A stretch of DNA of 64,000 bases from Amycolatopsis sp. A133. GTDB taxonomy: Bacteria; Actinomycetota; Actinomycetes; Mycobacteriales; Pseudonocardiaceae. A model generated the notes under the pieces. It was not told the DNA's origin, did no database searches, and was given only the letters and a program-made list of their open reading frames with translations. This document shows positions 31,243-39,525 of this stretch, piece by piece; within the stretch, counting starts at the first letter, position 1; every line of letters starts with the position of its first letter. The translations under genes were made by a program, and so were the position numbers. Location of the stretch: positions 372,001 to 436,000 of the forward strand of contig NZ_JAVHJU010000076.1 of NCBI RefSeq assembly GCF_031082405.1, read 5' to 3'.

Positions 31243-33036
31243 GTGGACGAGATGGCGCCCGGCACCCTGCTCGCCGACGGCGAGCTCGCCCGCACCCGGG
31301 TGCGTTTCCTGACCGCCGAACCGGTGCCGGCGGGCGTGGTCCGGCAGACGATCCTCGCCTCGTGGCGGCGGTCGCGGGAGTTCCGGGTCGAAGCCGACCG
31401 CATCGACCCGCTCTACCTCGGCGGCCAGAACCCCGACAGCCCGCTGGTCCGCGGCGCCGAGCCGGTGCTGCACAAGCTGGCCGAGCAGTTCGAGGGCCAG
31501 CCGATCAGCCTCATCCTCACCGACGCGAGCGGCGTCGTGCTCACCCAGCAGACCGGCGACGCCGACCTGGCCCGGCACCTGGAGCGCGTCGAACTGGTCC
31601 CCGGATTCAGCTACGGCGAGCAGTCCGTCGGGACGAACGGCATCGGCACCGCGCTGGAGGACGGCCGCCCGACGACGGTGTTCGGCCACGAGCACTACGC
31701 CGAGCACCTGGAGAACCTGGCGTGCGCGGGTGTGCCGATCCACCACCCGATCTCGGGCAAGAAGGTCGGCGCGGTCGACCTCACCTGCTGGTACAAGGAC
31801 GCGGGCGGCCTGCTCGTCGCGCTGGCCCGCTCGACGGCCGAGCAGATCCGCCAGGCCCTGCTGCGGCACAGCGACCTGCGGGAGATGATGCTCTTCCAGG
31901 CCTACCTGCAGACCTGCCGCCGGTGGACGGGCATCGTGCTGGCGTTCAACGAAGACATCGTGATGATGAACGACCGGGCCCGGCAGCTGCTCGATCCGGC
32001 CGACCAGTCCGTGCTGCTCGGCCACGCCACCGAAGCGCTGGCCGAAGGACGCCGGACCCCGGCGACGCTGTCCCTCTCCAGCGGGCTGCGCGTCCGGGTT
32101 CTCTGCCGCCGCGTCGCGGGCCGGCGCGAGACCGAGACCGCGGGCGGCGTGCTGTCGGTGAAGCTGATCGAAGCCGAAGAGACCCTCGCCGCACCGACGC
32201 CGATGCTGCCGATGTACCTGCCGGGCGTGGTCGGCTCGGCCCCGCTGTGGCTGCGCTGCGGGCACGACCTCGACACCGGCCACCGGCGCGGCGAGTGGGT
32301 CGCGCTGGAAGGCGAGCCCGGGACCGGCAAGCTGACCCTGGCGAAGGGCCTGCACCAGCGCCACCACCCGGCGGCCCGGCTGCTCACCGTCGACGCGGCG
32401 GTCGGCTCGGACTGGGCCGCGCTGCCGCGCGAACACGCCGAAGCCCCCATCCGGACGCTGGTGATCCGGCACGCCGACCGCCTGACGGCCCCGGCGGCGA
32501 ACGCGCTGGCGGCGGTCCTGCGAACCCTGCGCGAGGACGCCGCCGCGCCGTGGGTGGTGCTCACGCTCGTCCCGGAGGCCGAGACCGAGCCGGCGCTGGC
32601 CGAGCTGCTGAAGTCCTTCCCCCGGACGGTGCGGGTGCCGCCGCTGCGCCACCACGTCGAGGACCTCGCGGAGCTGGTTCCGCTCGTGCTGAGCAAGCTC
32701 GGCTACGGCGGCAGGCTGACGTGTTCGGCCGCGGCGCTGCACCTGCTGATGCGGGCGGAGTGGCCGGGCAACACCGGCCAGCTGCACCAGGTGCTGCGCA
32801 AGGTGGCCCAGCGCCGCCGCGCGGGCACCATCCGTCCCGGCGACCTCCCGGCGGAGTTCCACGCGGTGACGCGGCGGCCGCTGAACCGCTTCGAGTCGAT
32901 CGAGCGGGACGCCATCGTGCGGTGCCTGGAAGACGCGGACGGCAACAAGGTCCGGGCGGCGAAGCTGCTGGGCATCTCACGGGCGACGATCTACCGCAAG
33001 ATCCACGAATACGGCATCGTGCCGCCGGCCCGCTAG
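31243..33036 (+). CDS. mimR: GAF/AAA/Fis-type activator of the monooxygenase operon (MimR/AcoR-like)
   Basis: The 597-residue protein is read from GTG 31243 with GGAGG 4 nt upstream; ATG 31252 is in frame. Residues 70-210 form a GAF-like sensor (GFSYGEQSVGTNGIGTALEDGRP, the AcoR/DhaR signature). Residues 325-520 are an AAA-like domain with Walker A GEPGTGK (357-363). The Walker B position reads LVIRHADRL (410-412 = HAD) rather than a DE, and the GAFTGA loop that contacts sigma-54 is missing. The C terminus is a Fis HTH (GNKVRAAKLLGISRATIYRKI). It therefore probably activates with a sigma-70-type polymerase. It is divergent from the operon, as mimR is in mycobacteria. Confidence 0.88.
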   Translation: MDEMAPGTLLADGELARTRVRFLTAEPVPAGVVRQTILASWRRSREFRVEADRIDPLYLGGQNPDSPLVRGAEPVLHKLAEQFEGQPISLILTDASGVVLTQQTGDADLARHLERVELVPGFSYGEQSVGTNGIGTALEDGRPTTVFGHEHYAEHLENLACAGVPIHHPISGKKVGAVDLTCWYKDAGGLLVALARSTAEQIRQALLRHSDLREMMLFQAYLQTCRRWTGIVLAFNEDIVMMNDRARQLLDPADQSVLLGHATEALAEGRRTPATLSLSSGLRVRVLCRRVAGRRETETAGGVLSVKLIEAEETLAAPTPMLPMYLPGVVGSAPLWLRCGHDLDTGHRRGEWVALEGEPGTGKLTLAKGLHQRHHPAARLLTVDAAVGSDWAALPREHAEAPIRTLVIRHADRLTAPAANALAAVLRTLREDAAAPWVVLTLVPEAETEPALAELLKSFPRTVRVPPLRHHVEDLAELVPLVLSKLGYGGRLTCSAAALHLLMRAEWPGNTGQLHQVLRKVAQRRRAGTIRPGDLPAEFHAVTRRPLNRFESIERDAIVRCLEDADGNKVRAAKLLGISRATIYRKIHEYGIVPPAR

Positions 33037-33043
33037 GACCGTG

Positions 33044-33751
33044 TCACTTCGCCGGCGGGTTCACCGCCGCCGCGACGTCGGCGATCGTCTTCGCGTCGAC
33101 CAGCCCGGTGTCCTCCAGGACCGTCATGTGGTCGAGGACGGTCTGGTTCGCCTGCGTCGCGTGCCGCCGGATGACGTCGTTCTGCGTGCCGGCGCGGACT
33201 TCGGCGATGGTCGCGAAGATCTTGCCGTGCGACTCCCGGAGCAGGTTCGCGAACAGCTTGTCGAACTCCAGGCCCTGGGCGTCGGTCAGCCGGCGGACCC
33301 AGCCCTGCTGCTCGGCGCTGGCCTGGTCCGGCAGCGTCACGCCCAGCATCTTCGCGTCCTCGCGAACGAGCTGGTCGAGGTGCGAGTGCCCGTCCAGCAG
33401 GTGCAGCCCGGCCCGCTTCACGGCCTCGCTGCTGGCCCGGGTCTGCGCCAGGTCGCCCGCGGGGATCTCCCAGAGCCCGGCTTGGCGGACCTTGACCAGG
33501 AACGTCTTGTCGAGCTCGGTGACCGGACCGGCGCCCGCCACGTCGTTCGTGGCCGCGGCCTGGGCGGCGGAACCCAGCTGCATGCCGGCCATGTTGTGTG
33601 CCGGGACCTGCGCCTGCGTCGAGCCGGGCGCGGTCTGGGCACTCGCGTTCAGCACCATGACCGAGCCCACGCCGACCACGGCGAGCGTGGCCACGACGAC
33701 CAGTGCGGTCCGGGCCTTCGCCCGGCCCGTCATGCCACGGTGATCCGGCAT
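33044..33751 (-). CDS. DUF4142 family exported protein
   Basis: The 235-residue protein starts at ATG 33751 behind AAGGAGG. Residues 14-38 form a signal peptide or anchor (ARTALVVVATLAVVGVGSVMVLNAS). Residues 75-225 are DUF4142: ELDKTFLVKVRQAGLWEIPAGDLAQTRASSEAVKRAGLHLLDGHSHLDQLVREDAKMLGVTLP and LFANLLRESHGKIFATIAEVRAGTQNDVIRRHATQANQTVLDHMTVLEDTG. The fold is a ferritin-like helical bundle, with several His that could bind metal. The function is unknown; some members respond to stress. It converges with the activator gene 7 bp away. Confidence 0.85.
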   Translation of the reverse strand: MPDHRGMTGRAKARTALVVVATLAVVGVGSVMVLNASAQTAPGSTQAQVPAHNMAGMQLGSAAQAAATNDVAGAGPVTELDKTFLVKVRQAGLWEIPAGDLAQTRASSEAVKRAGLHLLDGHSHLDQLVREDAKMLGVTLPDQASAEQQGWVRRLTDAQGLEFDKLFANLLRESHGKIFATIAEVRAGTQNDVIRRHATQANQTVLDHMTVLEDTGLVDAKTIADVAAAVNPPAK

Positions 33752-33947
33752 GGTTCCTCCTTCTGACGACAGTCCGTACGGGGTACACGGACGCCGTCGC
33801 GGGGCGGTTCAGCGAAATCCGGAGGAATTTTCTTGTGCGGCAAGGGATTCAGCGGAAAAACACGCCGATGGCACACGAAAGAGGAGAAGGCGGCCGAGCC
33901 GGCCGGATACTCCGGCGAGGCCGGGGATGTCCATCTTGACCGATGCT

Positions 33948-33962
33948 CTTGCGGTTGGCAAG
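33948..33962. promoter_or_regulatory. Promoter and probable MarR operator (CTTGC-N5-GCAAG)
   Basis: CTTGC-GGTTG-GCAAG is a perfect inverted repeat just before the ATG at 33972. It sits between a -35 TTGACC (33936-33941) and a -10 AAGTAT (33960-33965, 18-bp spacing). The short distance to the start codon suggests a leaderless or near-leaderless, autorepressed marR transcript. Confidence 0.5.
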
Positions 33963-33971
33963 TATTGCGGC

Positions 33972-34448
33972 ATGCAACCCCTCGAAGACGCGGTCCCGGG
34001 CGCCGACCCGGACGTGGCCGCCCTCGACGGCCTCACCGTGGTGCTGGTCGGGATCGCCTGGGAATGCGCGCACGCGGCGCCGCCGGAGGTGTCGTTCCCG
34101 CAGACGCGGCTGCTGCTGATCCTCGACCGTCTCGGCCGGGTCCCGAGTTCGCAGCTGGCGGCGGCGATGGGCGTCAACGCGTCGTCGGTGACGCGGCTGG
34201 CCGACCGCCTCGAAGCCCTCGGTTACGTGGCCCGCGGCCGCAGCCCCGGCAACCGCAGCGTCGTCACGCTCGAGGTGACCGGGGCCGGGCACGAGATCGT
34301 GGCGCGGATGCTCGAACAGCGGCACGCCGCACTGGGGGCGTTGCTGGACAAGCTGCCGCCGTCGCAGCGCAAGGCCGCGGGCAAGGCGGCCCGGCAGCTG
34401 CTGCACGCGGCCGCCACGATCCCCGCGCTCGGCCCGGCGGCGCTGTGA
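33972..34448 (+). CDS. MarR family transcriptional regulator
   Basis: The 158-residue protein is read from ATG 33972 (MQPLEDAVPGADPDVAALDGL). An upstream in-frame ATG at 33927 would place the promoter elements inside the gene, so I prefer 33972. The winged helix is LLLILDRLGRVPSSQLAAAMGVNASSVTRLADRLEALGYVARGRSPGNRSVVTLEVTGAGHEI (residues 47-110). The C-terminal helices carry the dimer interface. It overlaps the next gene by 4 bp (GTGA). The usual role is ligand-released repression; the ligand is unknown. Confidence 0.88.
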   Translation: MQPLEDAVPGADPDVAALDGLTVVLVGIAWECAHAAPPEVSFPQTRLLLILDRLGRVPSSQLAAAMGVNASSVTRLADRLEALGYVARGRSPGNRSVVTLEVTGAGHEIVARMLEQRHAALGALLDKLPPSQRKAAGKAARQLLHAAATIPALGPAAL

Positions 34449-34879
34449 GTGCCACCCTGGACGGCATGCCGACCCGGTGGACGTGCCCGCGCTGCGACCG
34501 CGAGTTCGCGCGCGCCCGCCAAGGCCACACCTGCGTCCCCGGCGGCACGGTCGAGGAGACGTTCGCGGGCAAGCCGCCGTGGCAGCGCGAGGTCTACGAC
34601 GCCGTCCTCGGGCACCTGCGCACCCTCGGCGACGTCCACGAAGACGCGGTCAAGGTCGGCGTGTTCCTCAAGCGGGAGCGCAAGTTCGCCGAACTGCGTC
34701 CCCGCTCCCGCGACGTGCTGGTGTACCTGTGGTTGCCCAGCCCCGTCGAAACGGCCCGCATCGCCCCGGCGAGCTGGGCGAGCGGGCCGCGCGTCGGGCA
34801 CAAGCTGAGCCTGCGTGCCGTGTCCGATGTGGACGACGAAGTCCGCGGCTGGCTGACCGCGGCCTTCGCCGTCTCCTGA
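34445..34879 (+). CDS. DUF5655-like protein with an N-terminal zinc-ribbon-like segment
   Basis: The 144-residue protein starts at GTG 34445, overlapping the marR stop; ATG 34466 is an alternative. The N terminus has WTCPRCDREFARARQGHTCVPG, a C-x2-C...H-x-C metal-binding-like motif. Residues 40-140 match DUF5655: PPWQREVYDAVLGHLRTLGDVHEDAVKVGVFLKRERKFAELRPRSRDVLVYLWLP and GPRVGHKLSLRAVSDVDDEVRGWLTAAF. The domain occurs alone or with DUF4287 and has no established function. Translational coupling to marR suggests shared control. Confidence 0.8.
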   Translation: MSATLDGMPTRWTCPRCDREFARARQGHTCVPGGTVEETFAGKPPWQREVYDAVLGHLRTLGDVHEDAVKVGVFLKRERKFAELRPRSRDVLVYLWLPSPVETARIAPASWASGPRVGHKLSLRAVSDVDDEVRGWLTAAFAVS

Positions 34880-34889
34880 GCGCGGGTGG

Positions 34890-36152
34890 TCAGGCGGCCG
34901 GGCCCGTCCAGCCGTCGGGCACGTGGCCGAGGCGGACCCGCTGCGGGTGGTCGCCGACCGGCACCGAGAGGAGCTTGCGCCCGGTCGCGAAGTCGATCGC
35001 GGTCACCTGGTCGGCGCCGGCCTCCGAGATCACGCAGGCGCTGCCGTCACCGCTCACCGTCGCCCAGTACGGCTTCACCGCGGGCACCAGCGTGCCCTGC
35101 TGCAGCGACGCGCGGTCGACGACCGTGGCGTAGTCGTCCATGGTCCCGGCGACGCAGAGCTTGGTCCCCGCCGGGTTCATCGACATGCCGTGGTGGCGCG
35201 AGTCGTTGACGAAGGTCTTGCGGTCGTCGCTGGTGGCCGGGTTCTTCGGCAGTTCCTTGACCCGCGTGATCTTGTCGGTCGCGACGTCGTATTCGGCGAA
35301 ACCGTTGAAGAACGACACCTGGAAGTACAGCTTCGACCCGTCCGGGGTGAACGCCACCGGCCGCACGGCGTCGGAGAGGTCGCTGCGCCCGAACGCGTCG
35401 AGCCGCTGCCGCATGTCGATCACCTTGACCTGGCGGAACGTGGCGGCGTCGACCACGGTGATCCGCCGGTCCCCCTTGGTGAAGTCCCAGCCCGGGTCGT
35501 CGAGGTCGGTGTTGACCTCGCCGATCGACATGTTCCACAGGTACCGGCCGCCGTCGGTGAACACGTTCTCGTGCGGCTTGTCCCCGGTCGCGAAGGAGCC
35601 GACCTGCTGGCCGGTGACGATGTCCAGCACGTGCACGGTGTTGGACGTCGAGGCGGAGACGGCGACGCGGCGCCCGTCCGGCGAGACCGCCATGTGGTCG
35701 GCGCGGAAGCCCGACACCGGGAAGCGCCAGTTGATCCGGCCGGTGGTGAGGTTGATCGAGACGACGTCGGCGAAGCTGGGCCGCGACGCCACCACCGAAC
35801 CGCCGTCCGGCGTGGTGTACATGTCGTCGACGAACTGGTCGTGCCCTTCGCCGGGCCCGTTGCGGATGCCGAGGAAGAAGGCGAGCTTGATCGGGTTGAG
35901 GTAGATCTCCGTCAGGCGTGCATCCTTGTCGGGGATGATGTTCACCCGGCCGATGCGGGTGAAGGAGCCCCGGGACTGGATGACGTCCGCCGTGCCTTCC
36001 CAGTTGTTGCCGACGAACATCACCTCCCGCAGGGCCGCCGCGGCGCCGGTCGCCGGCACCGCGGCGCCGGTCGCCAGCAGGGCGACGGAGGCGGTGAGGC
36101 AGGCCAGGCGCGAGAGGTACGAGCGTTTCCGACGAACCGGGGAATTGCGCAC
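34890..36152 (-). CDS. Secreted beta-propeller (YVTN/YncE-like) protein
   Basis: The protein is about 420 residues. GTG 36152 has GAAAGG 8 nt upstream and is preferred to GTG 36161. The signal peptide is LACLTASVALLATGAAVPATGA. The mature part has repeated propeller blades with the pattern VVDAATFRQVKVIDM, VLDIVTGQQVGSFATGD, VSPDGRRVAVSAS, FTPDGSKLYFQVSFFNGFAEYD and AIDFATGRKLLSVPVGDHPQ, giving seven or so blades. Such exported propellers bind ligands or DNA, or stabilise partner proteins; none is specified here. It is divergent from the PucR-type regulator, with palindromes in the shared region. Confidence 0.8.
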   Translation of the reverse strand: MRNSPVRRKRSYLSRLACLTASVALLATGAAVPATGAAAALREVMFVGNNWEGTADVIQSRGSFTRIGRVNIIPDKDARLTEIYLNPIKLAFFLGIRNGPGEGHDQFVDDMYTTPDGGSVVASRPSFADVVSINLTTGRINWRFPVSGFRADHMAVSPDGRRVAVSASTSNTVHVLDIVTGQQVGSFATGDKPHENVFTDGGRYLWNMSIGEVNTDLDDPGWDFTKGDRRITVVDAATFRQVKVIDMRQRLDAFGRSDLSDAVRPVAFTPDGSKLYFQVSFFNGFAEYDVATDKITRVKELPKNPATSDDRKTFVNDSRHHGMSMNPAGTKLCVAGTMDDYATVVDRASLQQGTLVPAVKPYWATVSGDGSACVISEAGADQVTAIDFATGRKLLSVPVGDHPQRVRLGHVPDGWTGPAA

Positions 36153-36215
36153 GGGAGACACCTTTCGGCACTGAAGGGTGTGGCGATGGATTTCGCGGAG
36201 GAACGGGGTTACTGT

Positions 36216-36237
36216 CCGGTATCGTCACGATAACCGG
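36216..36237. promoter_or_regulatory. Dyad in the beta-propeller/PucR divergent region
   Basis: CCGG-TATCGT-C-ACGATA-A-CCGG is symmetric apart from one unpaired base. It lies 64 bp upstream of the beta-propeller start. A regulator-binding site is the simplest reading. Confidence 0.45.
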
Positions 36238-36270
36238 CCACCGGAGCCGCTCCGGTAGGGCCGCTCGCCC

Positions 36271-36305
36271 AACACCGCGGCGCGGTGTTGTGGCGTTGCC
36301 ACAAC
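36271..36305. promoter_or_regulatory. Two overlapping palindromes in front of the PucR-type gene
   Basis: AACACCGC-GGC-GCGGTGTT (36271-36289) overlaps GTTGTGGC-GTT-GCCACAAC (36287-36305). Both are perfect 8-bp-arm repeats with 3-bp spacers, ending 12 bp before the GTG at 36318. Overlapping operators allow graded or cooperative autoregulation. Confidence 0.6.
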
Positions 36306-36317
36306 GGGGAGGGTGCC

Positions 36318-37436
36318 GTGCCGGCCTCGCCACTGCTCCGGCAGGTGCTCGACGCGATGGCCGCGGACGAGACCGTGCTGGACGAGCTGGTGAAGGCCGC
36401 GCGGAGCCAGTCGCCCGCCGTCGCGCGGCTGCCGGAGGCGGAGAACCGGCGGCACGTCCAGTTCCTGCTGTCGGCCGCGCTGCGCGCCACGACGAACCCC
36501 GACACCGCCGACTACACCACCGCCGAGGCGCTCGGCGCCGACCGCGCGGCGCAGGGCGTCCCGCTCACCGACCTGCTGCGCGGGGTCCAGGCCGGCCGCA
36601 CGCTCGCGGCCCGCTTCGCCGTCGAACGCGCACGGGCCGCGGGCCTGGCCGACGACGTCATCCTCGAAACCGTCCTCGACGCCGAGCGCTACACCGGCGC
36701 GCTGGAACGGCACATCGTCAAGGGCTACCACGCGGCCGAGCTCCAGCTGTCGCGCACGGTGCGCGACGCCCGGACCCAGCTGCTGCGCACCCTGCTGCTC
36801 GCCGGGGACCCACCGGCACCGGACGAGGTGCGGCAGGCGGGGCTGCGTCCCGACGGCCGGTACTCGTGCGTGGTGTCCGACGTCAGCGACCCGGCGCGGG
36901 CGCGCACGCTCGAACAGGCGCTGCTGGAGTTCGGCGGGGTGTACGGGCTGGTCGAAGGCAGGCTCACCGGCCTGGCGGCGCGCCCGCCCGCCGGGATCGC
37001 GCTCGCCGACGGCGTCCGGCTGGTCGTCGCGCCCCCGGCCGCCCTGCCCCGGCTGCGGGAGGTGCACCGGCTCGGCACGGCGGCGGCGCGGATCGCCGGG
37101 CCCGGCTACCACGACCTCACCGAGCTGGCGGGCGAAATCGCGCTGGCAGCCCAGCCGCTGCTCGCCGAGCTGCTCACGACCGGCCTGCTCGGCGCGCTCG
37201 ATCGCGGGAACGCGTTCCACCGCGAGCTGGCCGCGACGGCGCTGGCCTACCTCGACCACGGCCACCGCTTGCGCCCGACGGCCGAAGCGCTGCACCTGCA
37301 CCCGAACACCGTCCGCTACCGCCTCGACCGGCTGGCCGAGCTCACCCCGGTGGCACTGGCCGAGAACAGCGGCGGCGGCGTGCTCGACTCCGTGCGGTCG
37401 TGGTGGGCGTTGCGCCACTGGCTCGACGGCACCTGA
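36318..37436 (+). CDS. PucR/CdaR-type helix-turn-helix regulator
   Basis: The 372-residue protein starts at GTG 36318 behind GGGGAGGG. The N-terminal half is helical (VLDAMAADETVLDELVKAAR, TTAEALGADRAAQGVPLTDLLRGVQAGRTLAARF), as in RsbR/PucR-like sensor domains. The middle (PDGRYSCVVSDVSDPARARTLEQ) resembles a degenerate GGDEF-like domain. The C terminus carries HTH_30: TALAYLDHGHRLRPTAEALHLHPNTVRYRLDRLAEL (about 318-350). This is a one-component regulator; the target may be the divergent beta-propeller gene. HIT follows 32 bp downstream. Confidence 0.85.
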   Translation: MPASPLLRQVLDAMAADETVLDELVKAARSQSPAVARLPEAENRRHVQFLLSAALRATTNPDTADYTTAEALGADRAAQGVPLTDLLRGVQAGRTLAARFAVERARAAGLADDVILETVLDAERYTGALERHIVKGYHAAELQLSRTVRDARTQLLRTLLLAGDPPAPDEVRQAGLRPDGRYSCVVSDVSDPARARTLEQALLEFGGVYGLVEGRLTGLAARPPAGIALADGVRLVVAPPAALPRLREVHRLGTAAARIAGPGYHDLTELAGEIALAAQPLLAELLTTGLLGALDRGNAFHRELAATALAYLDHGHRLRPTAEALHLHPNTVRYRLDRLAELTPVALAENSGGGVLDSVRSWWALRHWLDGT

Positions 37437-37468
37437 CAACACCGCCGGTGATCGATAAGGTCACCCGC

Positions 37469-37924
37469 ATGGCTGAACTCCGCCGCTTGCCCGCGACCAC
37501 GTCCACGTCCACCGGAGAATGCGTTTTCTGCGCGATCGGGACGGGCCAGGCGCCGGCGGCCTTCGTCCACGAGGACGACGACTTCGTCGCGATCGTCGAC
37601 CTGCGCCCGGTGACGACCGGTCACCTCCTGGTGCTCCCCCGCGCCCACCACGCGGACCTGGCTTCGCTCCCGTCCGCGGCGGGCGAGCGGATGTTCGCGA
37701 TCGCCCAGCAACTGGCGGCGGCCCTGCGGCGCACGGACCTGAAGTGCGAAGGGATCAACCTGTTCCTGGCCGACGGCAAGGCGGCGGGCCAGGAGATCCC
37801 CCACGTCCACCTGCACGTGATCCCCCGGTTCGCCGGCGACGGCTTCGTGCTGGACGCCGACTGGCGGGTGCGATCGCGGGAGGAGCTGGTCGAGGTCGCG
37901 GCGAAGGTCCGGGCGGCGCTTTAG
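37469..37924 (+). CDS. HIT family nucleotide hydrolase/transferase
   Basis: The 151-residue protein starts at ATG 37469. Residues 17-125 are a HIT domain: CVFCAIGTGQAPAAFVHEDDDFVAIVDLRPVTTGHLLVLPRAHHADLASL, then GINLFLADGKAAGQEIPHVHLHVIPR with the HxHxH triad whose central His forms the nucleotidyl intermediate. It hydrolyses dinucleoside polyphosphates or AMP conjugates. The N-terminal CVFC pair may bind zinc. There is a 32-bp gap after the PucR-type gene; co-transcription is possible but a functional link is not evident. Confidence 0.9.
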   Translation: MAELRRLPATTSTSTGECVFCAIGTGQAPAAFVHEDDDFVAIVDLRPVTTGHLLVLPRAHHADLASLPSAAGERMFAIAQQLAAALRRTDLKCEGINLFLADGKAAGQEIPHVHLHVIPRFAGDGFVLDADWRVRSREELVEVAAKVRAAL

Positions 37925-37932
37925 GCGCTGTT

Positions 37933-38142
37933 TCAGGCTTTGTGCAGCTTGTCCGGGTGGTGCACGGCGGTCTTCCCGGACTTCTCGCTGCGGACGAGGT
38001 ACTGCGGGTTGTCGGGTGAGGCCTTGACGTCGCGCTTGCCCGCGTGCGTGTCCTCGGTGATCTTTTCCTCGACCGTGCCGACCGAGGATTGGTTGCCCGC
38101 GTCCCAGCGGACGCGGTCGCCCTTCTTGAATTCTTCGCTCAT
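37933..38142 (-). CDS. DUF2945 (hypervirulence-associated, Tudor-like) small protein
   Basis: The 69-residue protein begins MSEEFKKGDRVRWDAGNQSSVGTVEEKITEDTHAGKRDVKASPDNPQYLVRSEKSGKTAVHHPDKLHK. It is a single SH3/Tudor-like beta barrel, typical of DUF2945/HVA1. The function is unsettled; the fold suggests binding of nucleic acid or methylated ligand. Genes of this family often neighbour DUF3140, and a broken DUF3140-like sequence lies 43 bp away on the other strand. Confidence 0.85.
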   Translation of the reverse strand: MSEEFKKGDRVRWDAGNQSSVGTVEEKITEDTHAGKRDVKASPDNPQYLVRSEKSGKTAVHHPDKLHKA

Positions 38143-38184
38143 GGCGGCCCGAGTACCCGTGATCATCGCGGGTACGCGCCCCGG

Positions 38185-38298
38185 ATGGACGACGACGAAA
38201 CGCGCCGCGAATTCGGGCCGGCACAAGGACGGCGAATCGATCGGGCACCAATCCGGCCGGCACATCGCCGAGATCCTGCGGAAGAAGCCGGGCGCTAG
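38185..38298 (+). pseudogene. Eroded DUF3140-like gene
   Basis: An ATG at 38185 opens MDDDETRREFG, like the N terminus of DUF3140 proteins. After an apparent internal deletion and frame change, another plus frame (from about 38224) reads KDGESIGHQSGRHIAEILRKKP, the family's ESVGHxSGRRIVEILxKK motif. The sequence then runs into the stop region of the convergent FAD monooxygenase, so the C-terminal half is gone. The neighbouring DUF2945 gene is the usual partner. I read this as a recent deletion remnant, not a working gene. Confidence 0.6.
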
Positions 38299-39494
38299 GC
38301 GTAGTCCTTCAGCACCAACGCGTTAGCCGCTTCCCGGATCGGGCGGGCCATCTGCTCCAGCACGCGGTTGCGGCCCGGCAGGTACGGCATCAGCTTGATC
38401 ATCCGGGTGTTGAACCACGCGAAGGCCCGTGACTGCGGGATGATCCCGCGCAACGCCGTCTTCGCCAGCGCCTGGTTCTTCTCGATGAACGGCCGCATCG
38501 AGGCTTCGTACCGGGACAACGCCGTGGCGAAGCCGTCCGAAGCGGCCAGTTCGCCCGCCAGGACGTACGCGCCCGCCAGGGCCAGGCTGGTGCCCTGCCC
38601 CGACGCCGGTGACGGGCAGTACCCCGCGTCGCCGAGCAATGTCACCCGGCCGGCCGACAAGTGCTCCATGACGATCTGGCAGACCGGGTCGAAGTAGAAG
38701 TCGTCCGCCTCGCGCATCGCCGCCAGCAGCGCGGGAATCTCCCAGCCCAGGCCCGCGAACCGGTCCGCCACCAAGGCCTTCTGGCCTTCGACGTCCCGCC
38801 GGTCGTACGACAACGGCGGCGCTGTGAACCAGAACGCCGCCTTCGCGTCGTCCGCGCGGGCCGTGCTGTAGACGTTGACCATCTTGCCCGGGGCCGCCGA
38901 GTGCAGCAGCTCCCAGCGGTCCAGCCGCTGCGTGTTGGGCACCGTCGAGATCGAGATGTAGGCGTCGAACCGGCGCAGGTGGTCCTCCTCCGGGCCGAAC
39001 GCGAGCGCGCGGACGCCGGAGTGCAGGCCGTCGGCGCCGACGACCAGGTCGAACCGGCGGGGCGCGCCGTGGGCGAACGTCACCTCGACGCCGTCGGGAC
39101 GCTGGTCGAGCCCGGTGATCCAGTCGCCGAAGACGTACTCGGTGTTCGCGCGGGTGGCGTCGTGGAGGATCCGGGCGAGGTCGCCGCGCAGGATCTCGGT
39201 GTCGTCGCCGTGGCGGAAGCCGAACGTGTCCGCGTCGAGGGTGGCCAGCTGCTTGCCGCGCTTGTTCACGAACGCCGCGCCCCGCATGTCGGTGGCCGCC
39301 GCGTGGACCGTCTCCAGCAGGCCCATCCGGCGGACGACGTCGACCGCGACCCCGCGGATGTCGACCTTGTAGCCGCCTTCGCGCAGGCTCGGGGCGCGCT
39401 CGACGACGGTGGCGCGGAAGCCGTGGTGGTGCAGCCACCAGGCAAGGGCGGGGCCGGCAATGCTAGCGCCCGAGATCAGGATGTGTTTTGTCAT
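38295..39494 (-). CDS. FAD-dependent aromatic-ring monooxygenase (PHBH/TetX-like)
   Basis: The 399-residue protein starts at ATG 39494 (MTKHILISGASIAGPALAWWLHHHG). The FAD-binding GxGxxG is varied to GASIAG. VVGADGLHSGVRALAF is the DG motif, and VTLLGDAGYCPSPASGQGTSLALAGAYVLAGEL is the GD motif. This is the class A flavoprotein monooxygenase layout used for hydroxylating aromatics, polyketides or antibiotics such as tetracycline or rifampicin; the substrate cannot be fixed. It is 31 bp downstream of the SARP-type regulator in the same direction, which may control it. Confidence 0.9.
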   Translation of the reverse strand: MTKHILISGASIAGPALAWWLHHHGFRATVVERAPSLREGGYKVDIRGVAVDVVRRMGLLETVHAAATDMRGAAFVNKRGKQLATLDADTFGFRHGDDTEILRGDLARILHDATRANTEYVFGDWITGLDQRPDGVEVTFAHGAPRRFDLVVGADGLHSGVRALAFGPEEDHLRRFDAYISISTVPNTQRLDRWELLHSAAPGKMVNVYSTARADDAKAAFWFTAPPLSYDRRDVEGQKALVADRFAGLGWEIPALLAAMREADDFYFDPVCQIVMEHLSAGRVTLLGDAGYCPSPASGQGTSLALAGAYVLAGELAASDGFATALSRYEASMRPFIEKNQALAKTALRGIIPQSRAFAWFNTRMIKLMPYLPGRNRVLEQMARPIREAANALVLKDYA

Positions 39495-39525
39495 GCCCCG
39501 AAGCTTCGGCGCGGCCGCCGACCGT

